From a virus: 43,898 nt of DNA. Positions 31,448 through 39,223 of this stretch are shown piece by piece; positions within the stretch are counted from its first letter, which is position 1; each line of letters begins with the position of its first letter. A model generated the notes under the pieces. The model saw only the letters and a list, made by a program, of their open reading frames with translations. It did not search any database and was not told the origin of the DNA. The translations under genes were made by a program, and so were the position numbers. Location of the stretch: IMG/VR virus record IMGVR_UViG_3300024346_000137, positions 1-43,898 of that record. One strand, given 5' to 3'.

Positions 31448-31807
31448 ATGTATTGCTTCTCCTCTATTGGTTATCTTCCACTAGCACTAAAAATGCTTAA
31501 TAATCCAAAGCTTCGTGCGAAAGGTTTTATGGGATGGCAACAAGCTCCCAATGATCATTATGGGATGCTTTTTATTCACGATCATGAACATCCACAATCT
31601 TATTGGATGCATACCGTTCCTTTTGATCTAGATTGCCTTGGTTTTGACAAGAACAACAACCTTGTGGAGATCATGCATCTAGATGCCCTCTCAAAGACCT
31701 CCAGAGGTTTTTCTGTGCCCGTAAAGTACGTGGTTGAAGTAAGAGGTGGTTGGTGTAAAGACAAGGGTTTAAAAGGCGGAGAAAAACTAGTTATAAGGAA
31801 GTTATGA
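31448..31807 (+). CDS. DUF192-family protein
   Basis: From ATG 31448 (119 aa; ATG 31493 is an alternative start) the product has the DUF192 pattern: KGFMGWQ, HYGMLFIHDHEHPQSYWMHTV, FDLDCLGFDKNNNLVEI, SVPVKYVVEVRGGWC, and KGLKGGEKLVI. DUF192 proteins are small beta barrels. Most bacterial ones are secreted or lipid-anchored; this one has no real signal peptide. The function is unknown. Its stop overlaps the start of the 31804 gene (ATGA), so it is translated together with the capsid-cargo array. Confidence 0.82.
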   Translation: MYCFSSIGYLPLALKMLNNPKLRAKGFMGWQQAPNDHYGMLFIHDHEHPQSYWMHTVPFDLDCLGFDKNNNLVEIMHLDALSKTSRGFSVPVKYVVEVRGGWCKDKGLKGGEKLVIRKL

Positions 31808-32571
31808 AATTATATCAGATATTATATTCTTTGGACGAAGGTGCAAGAACTGTAATAGAGTCACTAGAAAAAAACGTAGCTGCCAAGGTAATTTTAGATG
31901 ACACGGTTGTTTTATTTTCGACCACTCGAATGCTAAGAATTTTCTTGAAAGGGATGAAATCATCTTTATATCAAGCGAATTTTGAATACTGGAGGGATAG
32001 GATGATCGGCAATGTTGCAAATTCTGCGATTGTTGCGTCCGTTTCTTTCGAACCAACCGCTTCTGATTTATACTCAGTGGGAACTGCTGCGGGTGTTTCC
32101 CGTTTTGGACCTTTGGCATACCAATTAGTCATGCAAAAGATAAAACCAACTAATAGCTGGTTAAAAAGCGATGCTTCTGTTTCTTCAGAGGCTCATAACG
32201 TTTGGAACAAAATGTATCAGCTTCCGGATTTGTATGAGCGTAAATGGCTTGGAGATTTCAAAAACATGTATGTCAGGAATGCTTTACGTACCCATGCTAT
32301 AAAGAACTATGATCCTTCCGTACATGGCACAACTGAAGCTGAAGTTGCTGTATTCTTAGGCGGCACCGGGCAAAATCCACAAGACGTGTTCAAATCTCAT
32401 GGAAATTTGTATGCATACCGCCTTAAAAACGATATCCCAGACTATAAACTGCTTTTCGAAAAAGGCGATATGTTCTTTATAGATTTGGACAAATATGGTA
32501 CATCCCAAATGGAGTTTAAGGATATCTTCGAGAGGGCTGCTAGCAGATTTTTTGGACGACTTTACAAGTAG
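31804..32571 (+). CDS. Capsid-cargo-like GNAT-fold paralogue 1
   Basis: The N terminus MKLYQILYSLDE-G is capsid-targeting-like (L-D-E followed by Gly). The core (residues about 75-160) has AIVASVSFEP, then GVSRFGPLAYQLVMQKI, WLKSDASVSSEAHNVWNKMYQL and LYERKWLG. These match, in order, a GNAT beta4-alpha3 pyrophosphate loop and the later A-x-x-(V/L)-(W/Y) helix. The C-terminal domain has YAYRLKN and FERAASRFFGRLYK. If packaged, it could be delivered with the DNA, as T4 Alt is; the enzyme activity is unknown. It is the first of four tandem homologues. Confidence 0.78.
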   Translation: MKLYQILYSLDEGARTVIESLEKNVAAKVILDDTVVLFSTTRMLRIFLKGMKSSLYQANFEYWRDRMIGNVANSAIVASVSFEPTASDLYSVGTAAGVSRFGPLAYQLVMQKIKPTNSWLKSDASVSSEAHNVWNKMYQLPDLYERKWLGDFKNMYVRNALRTHAIKNYDPSVHGTTEAEVAVFLGGTGQNPQDVFKSHGNLYAYRLKNDIPDYKLLFEKGDMFFIDLDKYGTSQMEFKDIFERAASRFFGRLYK

Positions 32572-32579
32572 AATTAACC

Positions 32580-33383
32580 ATGAAATTATATCCGCTCATT
32601 TACACCAACGAAGCTGCACGAACAACAGAAGAAGCAACGGCCAAAGGCGTTGCAGCTTTTCTAACTGAAGAGAATACCATTGTTTTATTTGTCATAAAAA
32701 GAGTTATTGATATCACAAAACGTTTCGTGGAGAAATACCTAGTAAACGTGCGAAAAGCTTATCACAATGAAATGCTAGGAACAGAGTTGGCCAAAAGATC
32801 GATTGTTGCCGAAATCACAACTGTTTCTGTCGGCGCTAGCACTTCCGATTTAAACAAAGTTGATAGCAGCGCAGGAGTTAGCAGGTTCGGTCCACTGGCA
32901 TATCAACTTGCTATGGCAAACATTCACCCAAACTGGTTAATAAGCGACGTAAGCTTGACAGAAGGCGGTGGCAGCGCCGATGTTTGGAACAAGATGTACG
33001 AGCTATCCACCAAAGGTGTTTATGAAAGAAAATGGCTGGGGGGATATAATCGAAACTCTGCTTATTCACCATTAGTCAGAAGAATGCACACGACTAAAAA
33101 AGGTAGAGAATTGTTTTCCGGCTATACACCAATATATGGTACTTCAGAGGAAGGAATTCAAGCGTTTTTAGAAGATCACGGAAGAGAAAACGAATATTCT
33201 CCTTACGAGTTTGGTTTCTTTTATGCATACCGATTAACCAATCCACAGTCTATTCAAACAACCGGGCTATTCAACGCTGGTGATAATGTTGTGATGGAAA
33301 TGAAGAAACTTGGAATAGATGATCCGAATGAAGTTTTGTCTTCGGCTGGATTCGAATTTTTTGAAAGAAGATATAGGAGTTGA
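32580..33383 (+). CDS. Capsid-cargo-like GNAT-fold paralogue 2
   Basis: The leader is MKLYPLIYTNE-A. It is the closest relative of 31804: SIVAEITTVS, GVSRFGPLAYQLAMANI, WLISDVSLTEG, DVWNKMYEL, VYERKWLGGY, then FFYAYRLTN and a terminal FEFFERRYRS like FGRLYK. It is 267 aa against 255. A GGGS insertion lies just before the VW helix. Close spacing (8 bases after 31804) indicates one mRNA. The divergence (roughly 40 percent identical by eye in the core) suggests old duplication and separate targets rather than redundancy. Confidence 0.78.
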   Translation: MKLYPLIYTNEAARTTEEATAKGVAAFLTEENTIVLFVIKRVIDITKRFVEKYLVNVRKAYHNEMLGTELAKRSIVAEITTVSVGASTSDLNKVDSSAGVSRFGPLAYQLAMANIHPNWLISDVSLTEGGGSADVWNKMYELSTKGVYERKWLGGYNRNSAYSPLVRRMHTTKKGRELFSGYTPIYGTSEEGIQAFLEDHGRENEYSPYEFGFFYAYRLTNPQSIQTTGLFNAGDNVVMEMKKLGIDDPNEVLSSAGFEFFERRYRS

Positions 33384-33385
33384 CC

Positions 33386-34369
33386 ATGAAGTTGAACGAA
33401 ATACTGTTCGAAGGTGCCAAAACCCCCGAGCAAGCTGTTCAGGTTGGTTTGGGTTTGTATATTTCGAAAACGAGTGAAGAGTTGATCTTTATATTGTTTA
33501 GCCCGAAACGTTGCAATGAAGTGATTACATCTTATCAACAAAGACACAAAGGAACTTTAGGTAAAACAGAAAAAGAAAGCACAAAACAATCAGAGCTTTC
33601 AGATCCTTCAAACTTCCCACCGCATGTCATTGGTACTAGTACAAGTAGACGAGTTAATTCAACAATTCCGCCTTGGAAAACAAAAGAAGAACATGAGGAA
33701 TATCTTCGTCAGCAAGCTTTGCAAGAAGCCGTCGATCCTAAACATGCAATGCTAAATTGGCTGGCAATTCAACTTGGTAATCGGGCAGTTATCGGTTCTG
33801 TAACAGCTACATGGAAAAATACCGAGGAGAGAGATGATCTTTGGAAAGTTGACACTTCTTCGGCGGTTCAAAAATACGGACCTTTGATATATGAAATGGT
33901 AATGGGTTCGATATACCCAGAATATTTACGCTCTGATTACTCACTTACACCAGCCTCACGCAAAGTTTGGAATGTAATGATTACTCGTGAAGACGTACAA
34001 CGTAGCTGGGTCGGTGAGTGGGGACCGGCTGAACTAGTAACCAGTTGGGCTGTGTCTGATATGTCTAGACAATTAAATCTACTGGACATCTTAACCAAAA
34101 TAGAAGAAGAAGAACCAATGACCGAGAAAGCGTTCAATTCTAACTTCGTTAGAATACTAGATGCCAACAACATGCAAAAGCTTGGTCCATTTTATGCATA
34201 TCGCCGCAAATCGAACGTCCCAGCGAAACTTATTGAAGCTGGTAACTCAGCGATTCAAGACTTAGCTGATAGCTTTAAAGTCAGCGAAAATGATATCAAA
34301 ACAGTATTAGAAAATGCTTCCGGCATACAGTTCGAACGTTTATACAACAAAAACAGGAGAACAACATGA
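33386..34369 (+). CDS. Capsid-cargo-like GNAT-fold paralogue 3
   Basis: The start is ATG 33386 with AGGAG nine bases before it. The leader MKLNEILFE-G has an ideal LFE cut before Gly. At 327 aa it is the longest paralogue, with an inserted linker (residues about 50-110: KGTLGKTEKESTKQSEL through the Pro/Lys-rich TIPPWKTKEEHEEY). The core follows: AVIGSVTATW, AVQKYGPLIYEMVMGSI, YLRSDYSLTPASRKVWNVM and SWVGEWG. It ends FYAYRRK and IQFERLYNK. It starts 3 bases after the previous stop and overlaps the next start by 4 bases. Confidence 0.78.
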   Translation: MKLNEILFEGAKTPEQAVQVGLGLYISKTSEELIFILFSPKRCNEVITSYQQRHKGTLGKTEKESTKQSELSDPSNFPPHVIGTSTSRRVNSTIPPWKTKEEHEEYLRQQALQEAVDPKHAMLNWLAIQLGNRAVIGSVTATWKNTEERDDLWKVDTSSAVQKYGPLIYEMVMGSIYPEYLRSDYSLTPASRKVWNVMITREDVQRSWVGEWGPAELVTSWAVSDMSRQLNLLDILTKIEEEEPMTEKAFNSNFVRILDANNMQKLGPFYAYRRKSNVPAKLIEAGNSAIQDLADSFKVSENDIKTVLENASGIQFERLYNKNRRTT

Positions 34370-35028
34370 AATTATATCCATTGCTGTTTCTAAACGAAGC
34401 TCAAGTTTTTGCTTCCGAGGCTTATAAACAAGGTTATGTTTTGGTTGAAACAAATTTTGATTCAAAAATCACTTTGGTTTTGATCAACAAAAATCAAATC
34501 AAGGATGCTGCTGGAAACTTGAGACAAACTGGAGACGGAATTGTGCAAGGATATCTCTCATTCATGCTTCTAGAAGAAGGAGATGTTGCAGAGGTTCGTG
34601 CGGCGAGTGCTATCCAAGGTTGGGGTCCGTTGCTTTACCAAGCCGCAATGAAAAAAATCTCACCAAATTGGCTGGCTAGCGATACCAATCTGTCTGAAGA
34701 TGCAAACGAAGTTTGGAACAAAATGTACCAGTTAACAAACTTGTATATTCGCAAATATATCGGCAATATGAGCAGTGATAGATACGAATGTTGTGCTAGT
34801 GTGCTTAATTCAATTCCTAGCGATGATGAATTGTTAACGGAACAAGATTTCCTGAATTTCTTACAAACTCAAAATATACCACCAGAGAATGCTGGTTGTT
34901 TCTGGGCTTACAAAAAGAAAAATCATGAACCGCAAATCAGTATCATGCTTAAAGAAGGAAACACAATACTAAAAACTGTTGGGACCGATCAAATCTTCGA
35001 ATGGGTTAACTCAGCAAATTTGCCGTAA
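34366..35028 (+). CDS. Capsid-cargo-like GNAT-fold paralogue 4
   Basis: The leader is MKLYPLLFLNE-A (L-N-E followed by Ala). This is the shortest member (220 aa). A compact N-terminal sheet is followed by AIQGWGPLLYQAAMKKI, WLASDTNLSEDANEVWNKMYQL and LYIRKYIGNM, then CFWAYKKKN. The terminal FERLY-type motif of its siblings is replaced by IFEWVNSANLP. It is coupled to 33386 by an ATGA overlap and is the last gene of the tandem set. Confidence 0.78.
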   Translation: MKLYPLLFLNEAQVFASEAYKQGYVLVETNFDSKITLVLINKNQIKDAAGNLRQTGDGIVQGYLSFMLLEEGDVAEVRAASAIQGWGPLLYQAAMKKISPNWLASDTNLSEDANEVWNKMYQLTNLYIRKYIGNMSSDRYECCASVLNSIPSDDELLTEQDFLNFLQTQNIPPENAGCFWAYKKKNHEPQISIMLKEGNTILKTVGTDQIFEWVNSANLP

Positions 35029-35033
35029 GGTTA

Positions 35034-35639
35034 TCAAGTATTTTCGATATCTTTATCTAACTTAGGTGAGCCTGTCTTTACAGGTTCTTCTGGATCTTCT
35101 AAACCTTTCCACAACCCCGGCATAGCTGGACCTTTGAAATCTGGTTTGTGCATCGCTCCAAAGCTTTCTTGAATATCGTGTTCGTATTCTAAAGTAACAT
35201 CAAGCCTTGGAAAGCTTTCATCTGCAATTTCTGCTTTGGTTGCTGGACGAACATCGTCAAGATTGCATATCATCCATTGCCCATCTGGACCATGGCAAAG
35301 AACGCCGTTATTACGGAAAGCCAACATAAGCTTTCTTTTCTCTTCTGGGGGTATGTCGAGTTTTTCTATTTCGAAATCTTTTGGTTCATAGTCGTTATAT
35401 GCTACGTGAGGCATTTCTTGAAGAGCCAAAGCTTTTGGATCATGCAAAGCCGGAGAGCCGGTGGTGACTTTTCCTTTACGACGTTTCTTTACCTTTTGAC
35501 CCGGTTTCATTCCAAGAGGAAGTTGCATACCGCCACTGATTTGACCAGAAGGAGCCAAAGAAGCTCCTCCTGCACTTATAGCCATCGCTTCTTCTAGCTC
35601 TTCTTCTTCAAACAAAAAATCTTTTAGTTTGTTTCTCAT
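35034..35639 (-). CDS. Putative capsid internal protein, 201 aa
   Basis: The leader is MRNKLKDFLFE-EEELEEAM, with two candidate cuts (LFE, LEE-A), as on the neighbouring cargo proteins. A Gly/Ser-rich segment follows, then KPGQKVKKRRKGKV, strongly basic (residues about 47-58), which could contact packaged DNA. The C-terminal part is acidic and proline-rich (DPEEPVKTGSPKLDKD). There is no named family. It faces the GP88-like gene divergently and ends 5 bases from the GNAT array. Confidence 0.7.
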   Translation of the reverse strand: MRNKLKDFLFEEEELEEAMAISAGGASLAPSGQISGGMQLPLGMKPGQKVKKRRKGKVTTGSPALHDPKALALQEMPHVAYNDYEPKDFEIEKLDIPPEEKRKLMLAFRNNGVLCHGPDGQWMICNLDDVRPATKAEIADESFPRLDVTLEYEHDIQESFGAMHKPDFKGPAMPGLWKGLEDPEEPVKTGSPKLDKDIENT

Positions 35640-35678
35640 ACTCCATAACTACTTATCGATGCATTAAAAGGTGATATT

Positions 35679-37082
35679 ATGAGAGACAAAAGTTATCGTC
35701 GGTTCTTGTTCAAAGAAGCAACACAAGCTTCTGGAGAAAATATCTTTGCAAACGCTGAAGTTATGACACCCGCAGAGTTCGTTCAAAACTACGGGAAAGA
35801 AGAAGAATCACAAGAAATGACAAACGAACAAAAGCTTGTCAGCCTTTATGAGATTCTTTTCGAAGCAAAGAAAGGTTATCAAAAACGTTTTGCGAAACCG
35901 CCACAAACAGTTCTGACTCCCGGTGGAGATATCAAAGGTGTCGAAGTAGATCCAGAAAGACTAAGCGGTGTTCTTGCAGCTCGTGCTGGTAAAGGAAAAC
36001 TTCCGCAAGATATTCCATACATTCACCCTGGTACTGCTTCATCAACCTTGGTGCCGCCATCATCTTTAACAAAAAAGAAAACCGAAGAACAACCAGCATC
36101 TCCGGATGAAATTGTTGTTGTAGACGAACATAACAAACCCATCGATTTGCGGATTCTTGCTCGTAGTCTAACAGACTACAGCAATCCAAAATTCGAACTT
36201 CTAAAACAAAACGAAAAAATGAAGAAGAGTTCAACTGGAGAATACGAAGCCTTTTATAACATTGGGATACCAGCTATCATGGGTATGGTCTTTGATGAAA
36301 AAGACAATAAATTCAAGATCATCAACACCTGTCCATCGGCAGGATCATGTATGCATGTATGTTATGCTACCAAGGGTGGCTATGTCCAATACCAAGCTGT
36401 TTCAGAAAAACAAAACCTTACATTAAACCTTCTTTATAATCACCCAGATCAATATGTTGATAAGGCTGTTGATGAAATCGTTGAGGTTGTAAAAAAACAT
36501 GCTGGCCCATCGAAAGATCTACCAAAAGGCATCAAAACAGTTATTCGCTGGCACGACTCTGGGGATTTTTTCTCTGAAGATTATCTTCGACTAACACTAC
36601 ACATCATCGAACGTGTAAGATCTTCACTCCCATCTTTTTACCATGATTTTGTTCAATTTTACGCTTATACAAAACGTGCCAAAATGGTGGAGCCATTTCA
36701 AGGCAAAGGTCTACTTCTCCGCAAATCTATTGGAGCAAAACCGGAGGAAGAACGTGAGATTCACCCAGACAAAGATCTGTTCTCTCAAATCGTTCCCAAG
36801 TCTGTAAAAGATGACATGATGAAACAAGGTGTAATCGAAAAAACTGAAGACAAATGGATTGTCAATCCCGGCAAGGACGACGTTTTAAAGAAAGCCATCA
36901 AAGCTAGCTCGGAAGTAAAATTCAAAAACTCCTACCCGATGCTTACAATGGCCGAATACGAAGATATCGAAGATACACTCAAAGGAACCGACAAAAAAGT
37001 CAACGTCGTCATTCTTCCCGGCGAAAATGATCGTCCAGCTAAAGATCCAAACGTTGCCGGTGTTTATCTAATGTTCCATTGA
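35679..37082 (+). CDS. GP88-family protein with two capsid-targeting-like motifs
   Basis: The 467-aa product follows AAAGGTGAT at the ATG. Its N terminus MRDKSYRRFLFKE-A looks like the shared leader. A second, better copy lies at residues 47-62 (MTNEQKLVSLYEILFE-A). The rest matches the phage GP88 family: TC218PSAGSC224MHVC228YA, IRWHDSGDFFSEDYL (289-303), QFYAYTKRAK (326-335), and a C-terminal VVILPGENDR-type end. The three Cys suggest metal or [Fe-S] binding (inference). The function of GP88 proteins is unknown. About 80 residues between the leaders and the domain are Pro/Lys-rich. Confidence 0.8.
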   Translation: MRDKSYRRFLFKEATQASGENIFANAEVMTPAEFVQNYGKEEESQEMTNEQKLVSLYEILFEAKKGYQKRFAKPPQTVLTPGGDIKGVEVDPERLSGVLAARAGKGKLPQDIPYIHPGTASSTLVPPSSLTKKKTEEQPASPDEIVVVDEHNKPIDLRILARSLTDYSNPKFELLKQNEKMKKSSTGEYEAFYNIGIPAIMGMVFDEKDNKFKIINTCPSAGSCMHVCYATKGGYVQYQAVSEKQNLTLNLLYNHPDQYVDKAVDEIVEVVKKHAGPSKDLPKGIKTVIRWHDSGDFFSEDYLRLTLHIIERVRSSLPSFYHDFVQFYAYTKRAKMVEPFQGKGLLLRKSIGAKPEEEREIHPDKDLFSQIVPKSVKDDMMKQGVIEKTEDKWIVNPGKDDVLKKAIKASSEVKFKNSYPMLTMAEYEDIEDTLKGTDKKVNVVILPGENDRPAKDPNVAGVYLMFH

Positions 37083-37094
37083 CCGGTCACTACG

Positions 37095-37505
37095 ATGAAA
37101 CAAAAGCTAAAAACAATCATTAAACGTATCATCGCTGAAGAACTTCAAAATGAAGGCAAAGGATATCTTAGAGGCGCTGCACTTGCTGGTTTGCTGGCTC
37201 TAGGCGCAGGCAAAATGGCTGGTGGCGCAAAACCTGACTCAACAACTCAAACACAACAAATTGATACCGTAAATTCTCTTGCAGAATTCGCTGTGAATAA
37301 TCTTGGTAATGACATCGATGGAATGAGTCAAGAAGAAATGCTTGTTGGCAACAAGCTTGAAGATATCAAAAATTTTCAGGGAAATGACGAAAGTTTATTT
37401 GAGGAGCTCAGAGTTTTAGCCGTTAGACTTCAACGAGCTCATATCGATTCTGCAAACGCAGATGAATATCTAGAAAGATATTTTAAACTAAAAACAAGAA
37501 GATAA
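37095..37505 (+). CDS. Putative capsid internal protein, 136 aa
   Basis: The basic leader MKQKLKTIIKRIIAE-E (I-A-E) with a following LQNE-G resembles the cargo leaders. It is succeeded by a short Gly/Ala-rich hydrophobic segment (residues 26-44, AALAGLLALGAGKMAGGA) that could be a weak membrane or packing helix. The remainder is an acidic, helical domain (SLAEFAVNNLGNDIDGM; DEYLERYF). It starts 12 bases after the GP88-like gene and ends flush against the convergent nrdA stop at 37506. No family is recognised. Confidence 0.68.
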   Translation: MKQKLKTIIKRIIAEELQNEGKGYLRGAALAGLLALGAGKMAGGAKPDSTTQTQQIDTVNSLAEFAVNNLGNDIDGMSQEEMLVGNKLEDIKNFQGNDESLFEELRVLAVRLQRAHIDSANADEYLERYFKLKTRR

Positions 37506-39221
37506 TCACCCTTCACAAGCCTTACACTCTGTACTTTCTCGCTTATATTCTCTACTTCCACTATCACCTCTAATAACCGAACTTGTACGTAGATAATACA
37601 ACGAGTTCAATCCTTCTTCGTATGCCATCATGTGAACTTGATGAATATATCTTGGATCAGCATTTTCTGGAAAGAAAAGATTCAAGCTTTGACCTTGATC
37701 GATCCAACGTTGACGCTGACTTGCCAATTTGATCAAACTAAATTGATTCAACTCTCTTGCCGTCAAAAATACTTCCTTCTCTTCCACTGTCAAGAAGTCT
37801 AGATGTTGAACTGAACCATTCTCACGTTCAATGCTCTTCCATACCTCGTCTGTGTTCTTGTTCTTTTTTTCTAGAAGAGCAACAAGAGTTCTATTCTGTT
37901 GAATAATGGTTCCCTTTGCACTCTTTTGAACGAACACGTTAGCTGCCCAAGGTTCAATACTTGGAGAAACGTTTCCAGAGATAAGTGAATTAGAAACCGT
38001 TGGTGCTAGCGCAATAAGGTGGGTATTGCGTCTTCCAGAACCAAGACACCACTCTGGTTCACCATATTCTTTTGCGAGCTCTGTAGAGGCTTTTAAAGCC
38101 TTTCTTTGAAGGCCAGAAAACATTTGAGCGTTAATTCGAAACGCATCGAATGAATCTACTGGGATCATGTGTTCTTGAAGATATGTGTGAAACCCCATAG
38201 CTCCAAGACCGACAGCTCTGCCCTTCTGTGCTGAACGTACCGCACGTTCAAATCCAGAAATCTTCGAAGCTTTGTCAATAAACTCGGTAAGAATACCATC
38301 GAGGAACCATGTAGCTAGTTCAACGGCATCTGTATCTTTCCATTCATCCCAACGAGCAAAGTTCATCGAAGAAAGACAACAAACAAACGAATGATCATCG
38401 TCTGTGTGAAGAAAAATCTCAGTGCAAATATTTGAACCTTTTATGTCTAAATTGCGTTCTTTATAACAATCTGGACGATTTCGTGCAACGTTATCTGAAA
38501 AGAAAAGATAGGGCTCACCTGTTTCCATACGAGCTTTTAGAATCTCTCCCCATTTTTCTCTTGCCTCTTTATCTCCAGCTTTTGCTCTTGCAATAAAATC
38601 ATCGGTAATACAAATACCGTGATGAACATTTAAACATTGACGATTCTGATCACCCTCTGGTCTACGCATACGAATAAACTGCCAAAAGTCACCATGATCC
38701 ACAGGAAGATATGCGGCAGAAGCTCCTCTGCGAACACCACCTTGAGAGACACCAATGGTGGTAGAGTCTTGAATCTTTATAAAGGGAACAACACCTTCCG
38801 ATTTACCGTTGCCACGAATAGTAGCTCCTTGTGGACGTACACCATTCCAGTGAACACCTACACCACCACCATTCTTGGTCATAGCAGCGAGCTCATGCAT
38901 CGAACTCATAATACCGTCAATAGAATCCGGTACCGCAAGAGAGAAACATGAAATAGGTAGACCTCTTGTTGTGCCTGCGTTGGCTGCAACGGGAGAAGCA
39001 AGACCTAACCAGTTTTTCCACATAAGATCGAAGAATTTCTCAGCAAGTTCCATTTTGCCTAGATTGCGAGCAGAAGAATTGGAAACACGTTGCCACATTT
39101 GACGGGGAGTTTCTCCTTCTAGAAGATACGTTCCACGAAGCATTCGATAGCTTTCTTCCGTAAGCCATTCTGGTGCATTGCTTTCTGCTTTTAGCCGTTG
39201 CAGTTCTTCTGCTGTTGACAT
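37506..39221 (-). CDS. nrdA: Ribonucleotide reductase class Ia, large subunit
   Basis: The start is ATG 39221, with GAAGGA upstream (a TTG at 39242 is rejected), giving 571 aa. It has no N-terminal ATP-cone, so allosteric activity control is probably missing. Active-site residues are present: C92 in PISCFS, N264-x-C266-x-E268 in SNICTEI, C281, a YYLRTSS pair of tyrosines and the C-terminal tail CKAC. With NrdB it makes dNDPs from NDPs. It is shorter than E. coli NrdA (about 760). It lies directly after nrdB. Confidence 0.95.
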   Translation of the reverse strand: MSTAEELQRLKAESNAPEWLTEESYRMLRGTYLLEGETPRQMWQRVSNSSARNLGKMELAEKFFDLMWKNWLGLASPVAANAGTTRGLPISCFSLAVPDSIDGIMSSMHELAAMTKNGGGVGVHWNGVRPQGATIRGNGKSEGVVPFIKIQDSTTIGVSQGGVRRGASAAYLPVDHGDFWQFIRMRRPEGDQNRQCLNVHHGICITDDFIARAKAGDKEAREKWGEILKARMETGEPYLFFSDNVARNRPDCYKERNLDIKGSNICTEIFLHTDDDHSFVCCLSSMNFARWDEWKDTDAVELATWFLDGILTEFIDKASKISGFERAVRSAQKGRAVGLGAMGFHTYLQEHMIPVDSFDAFRINAQMFSGLQRKALKASTELAKEYGEPEWCLGSGRRNTHLIALAPTVSNSLISGNVSPSIEPWAANVFVQKSAKGTIIQQNRTLVALLEKKNKNTDEVWKSIERENGSVQHLDFLTVEEKEVFLTARELNQFSLIKLASQRQRWIDQGQSLNLFFPENADPRYIHQVHMMAYEEGLNSLYYLRTSSVIRGDSGSREYKRESTECKACEG

Positions 39222-39223
39222 GA

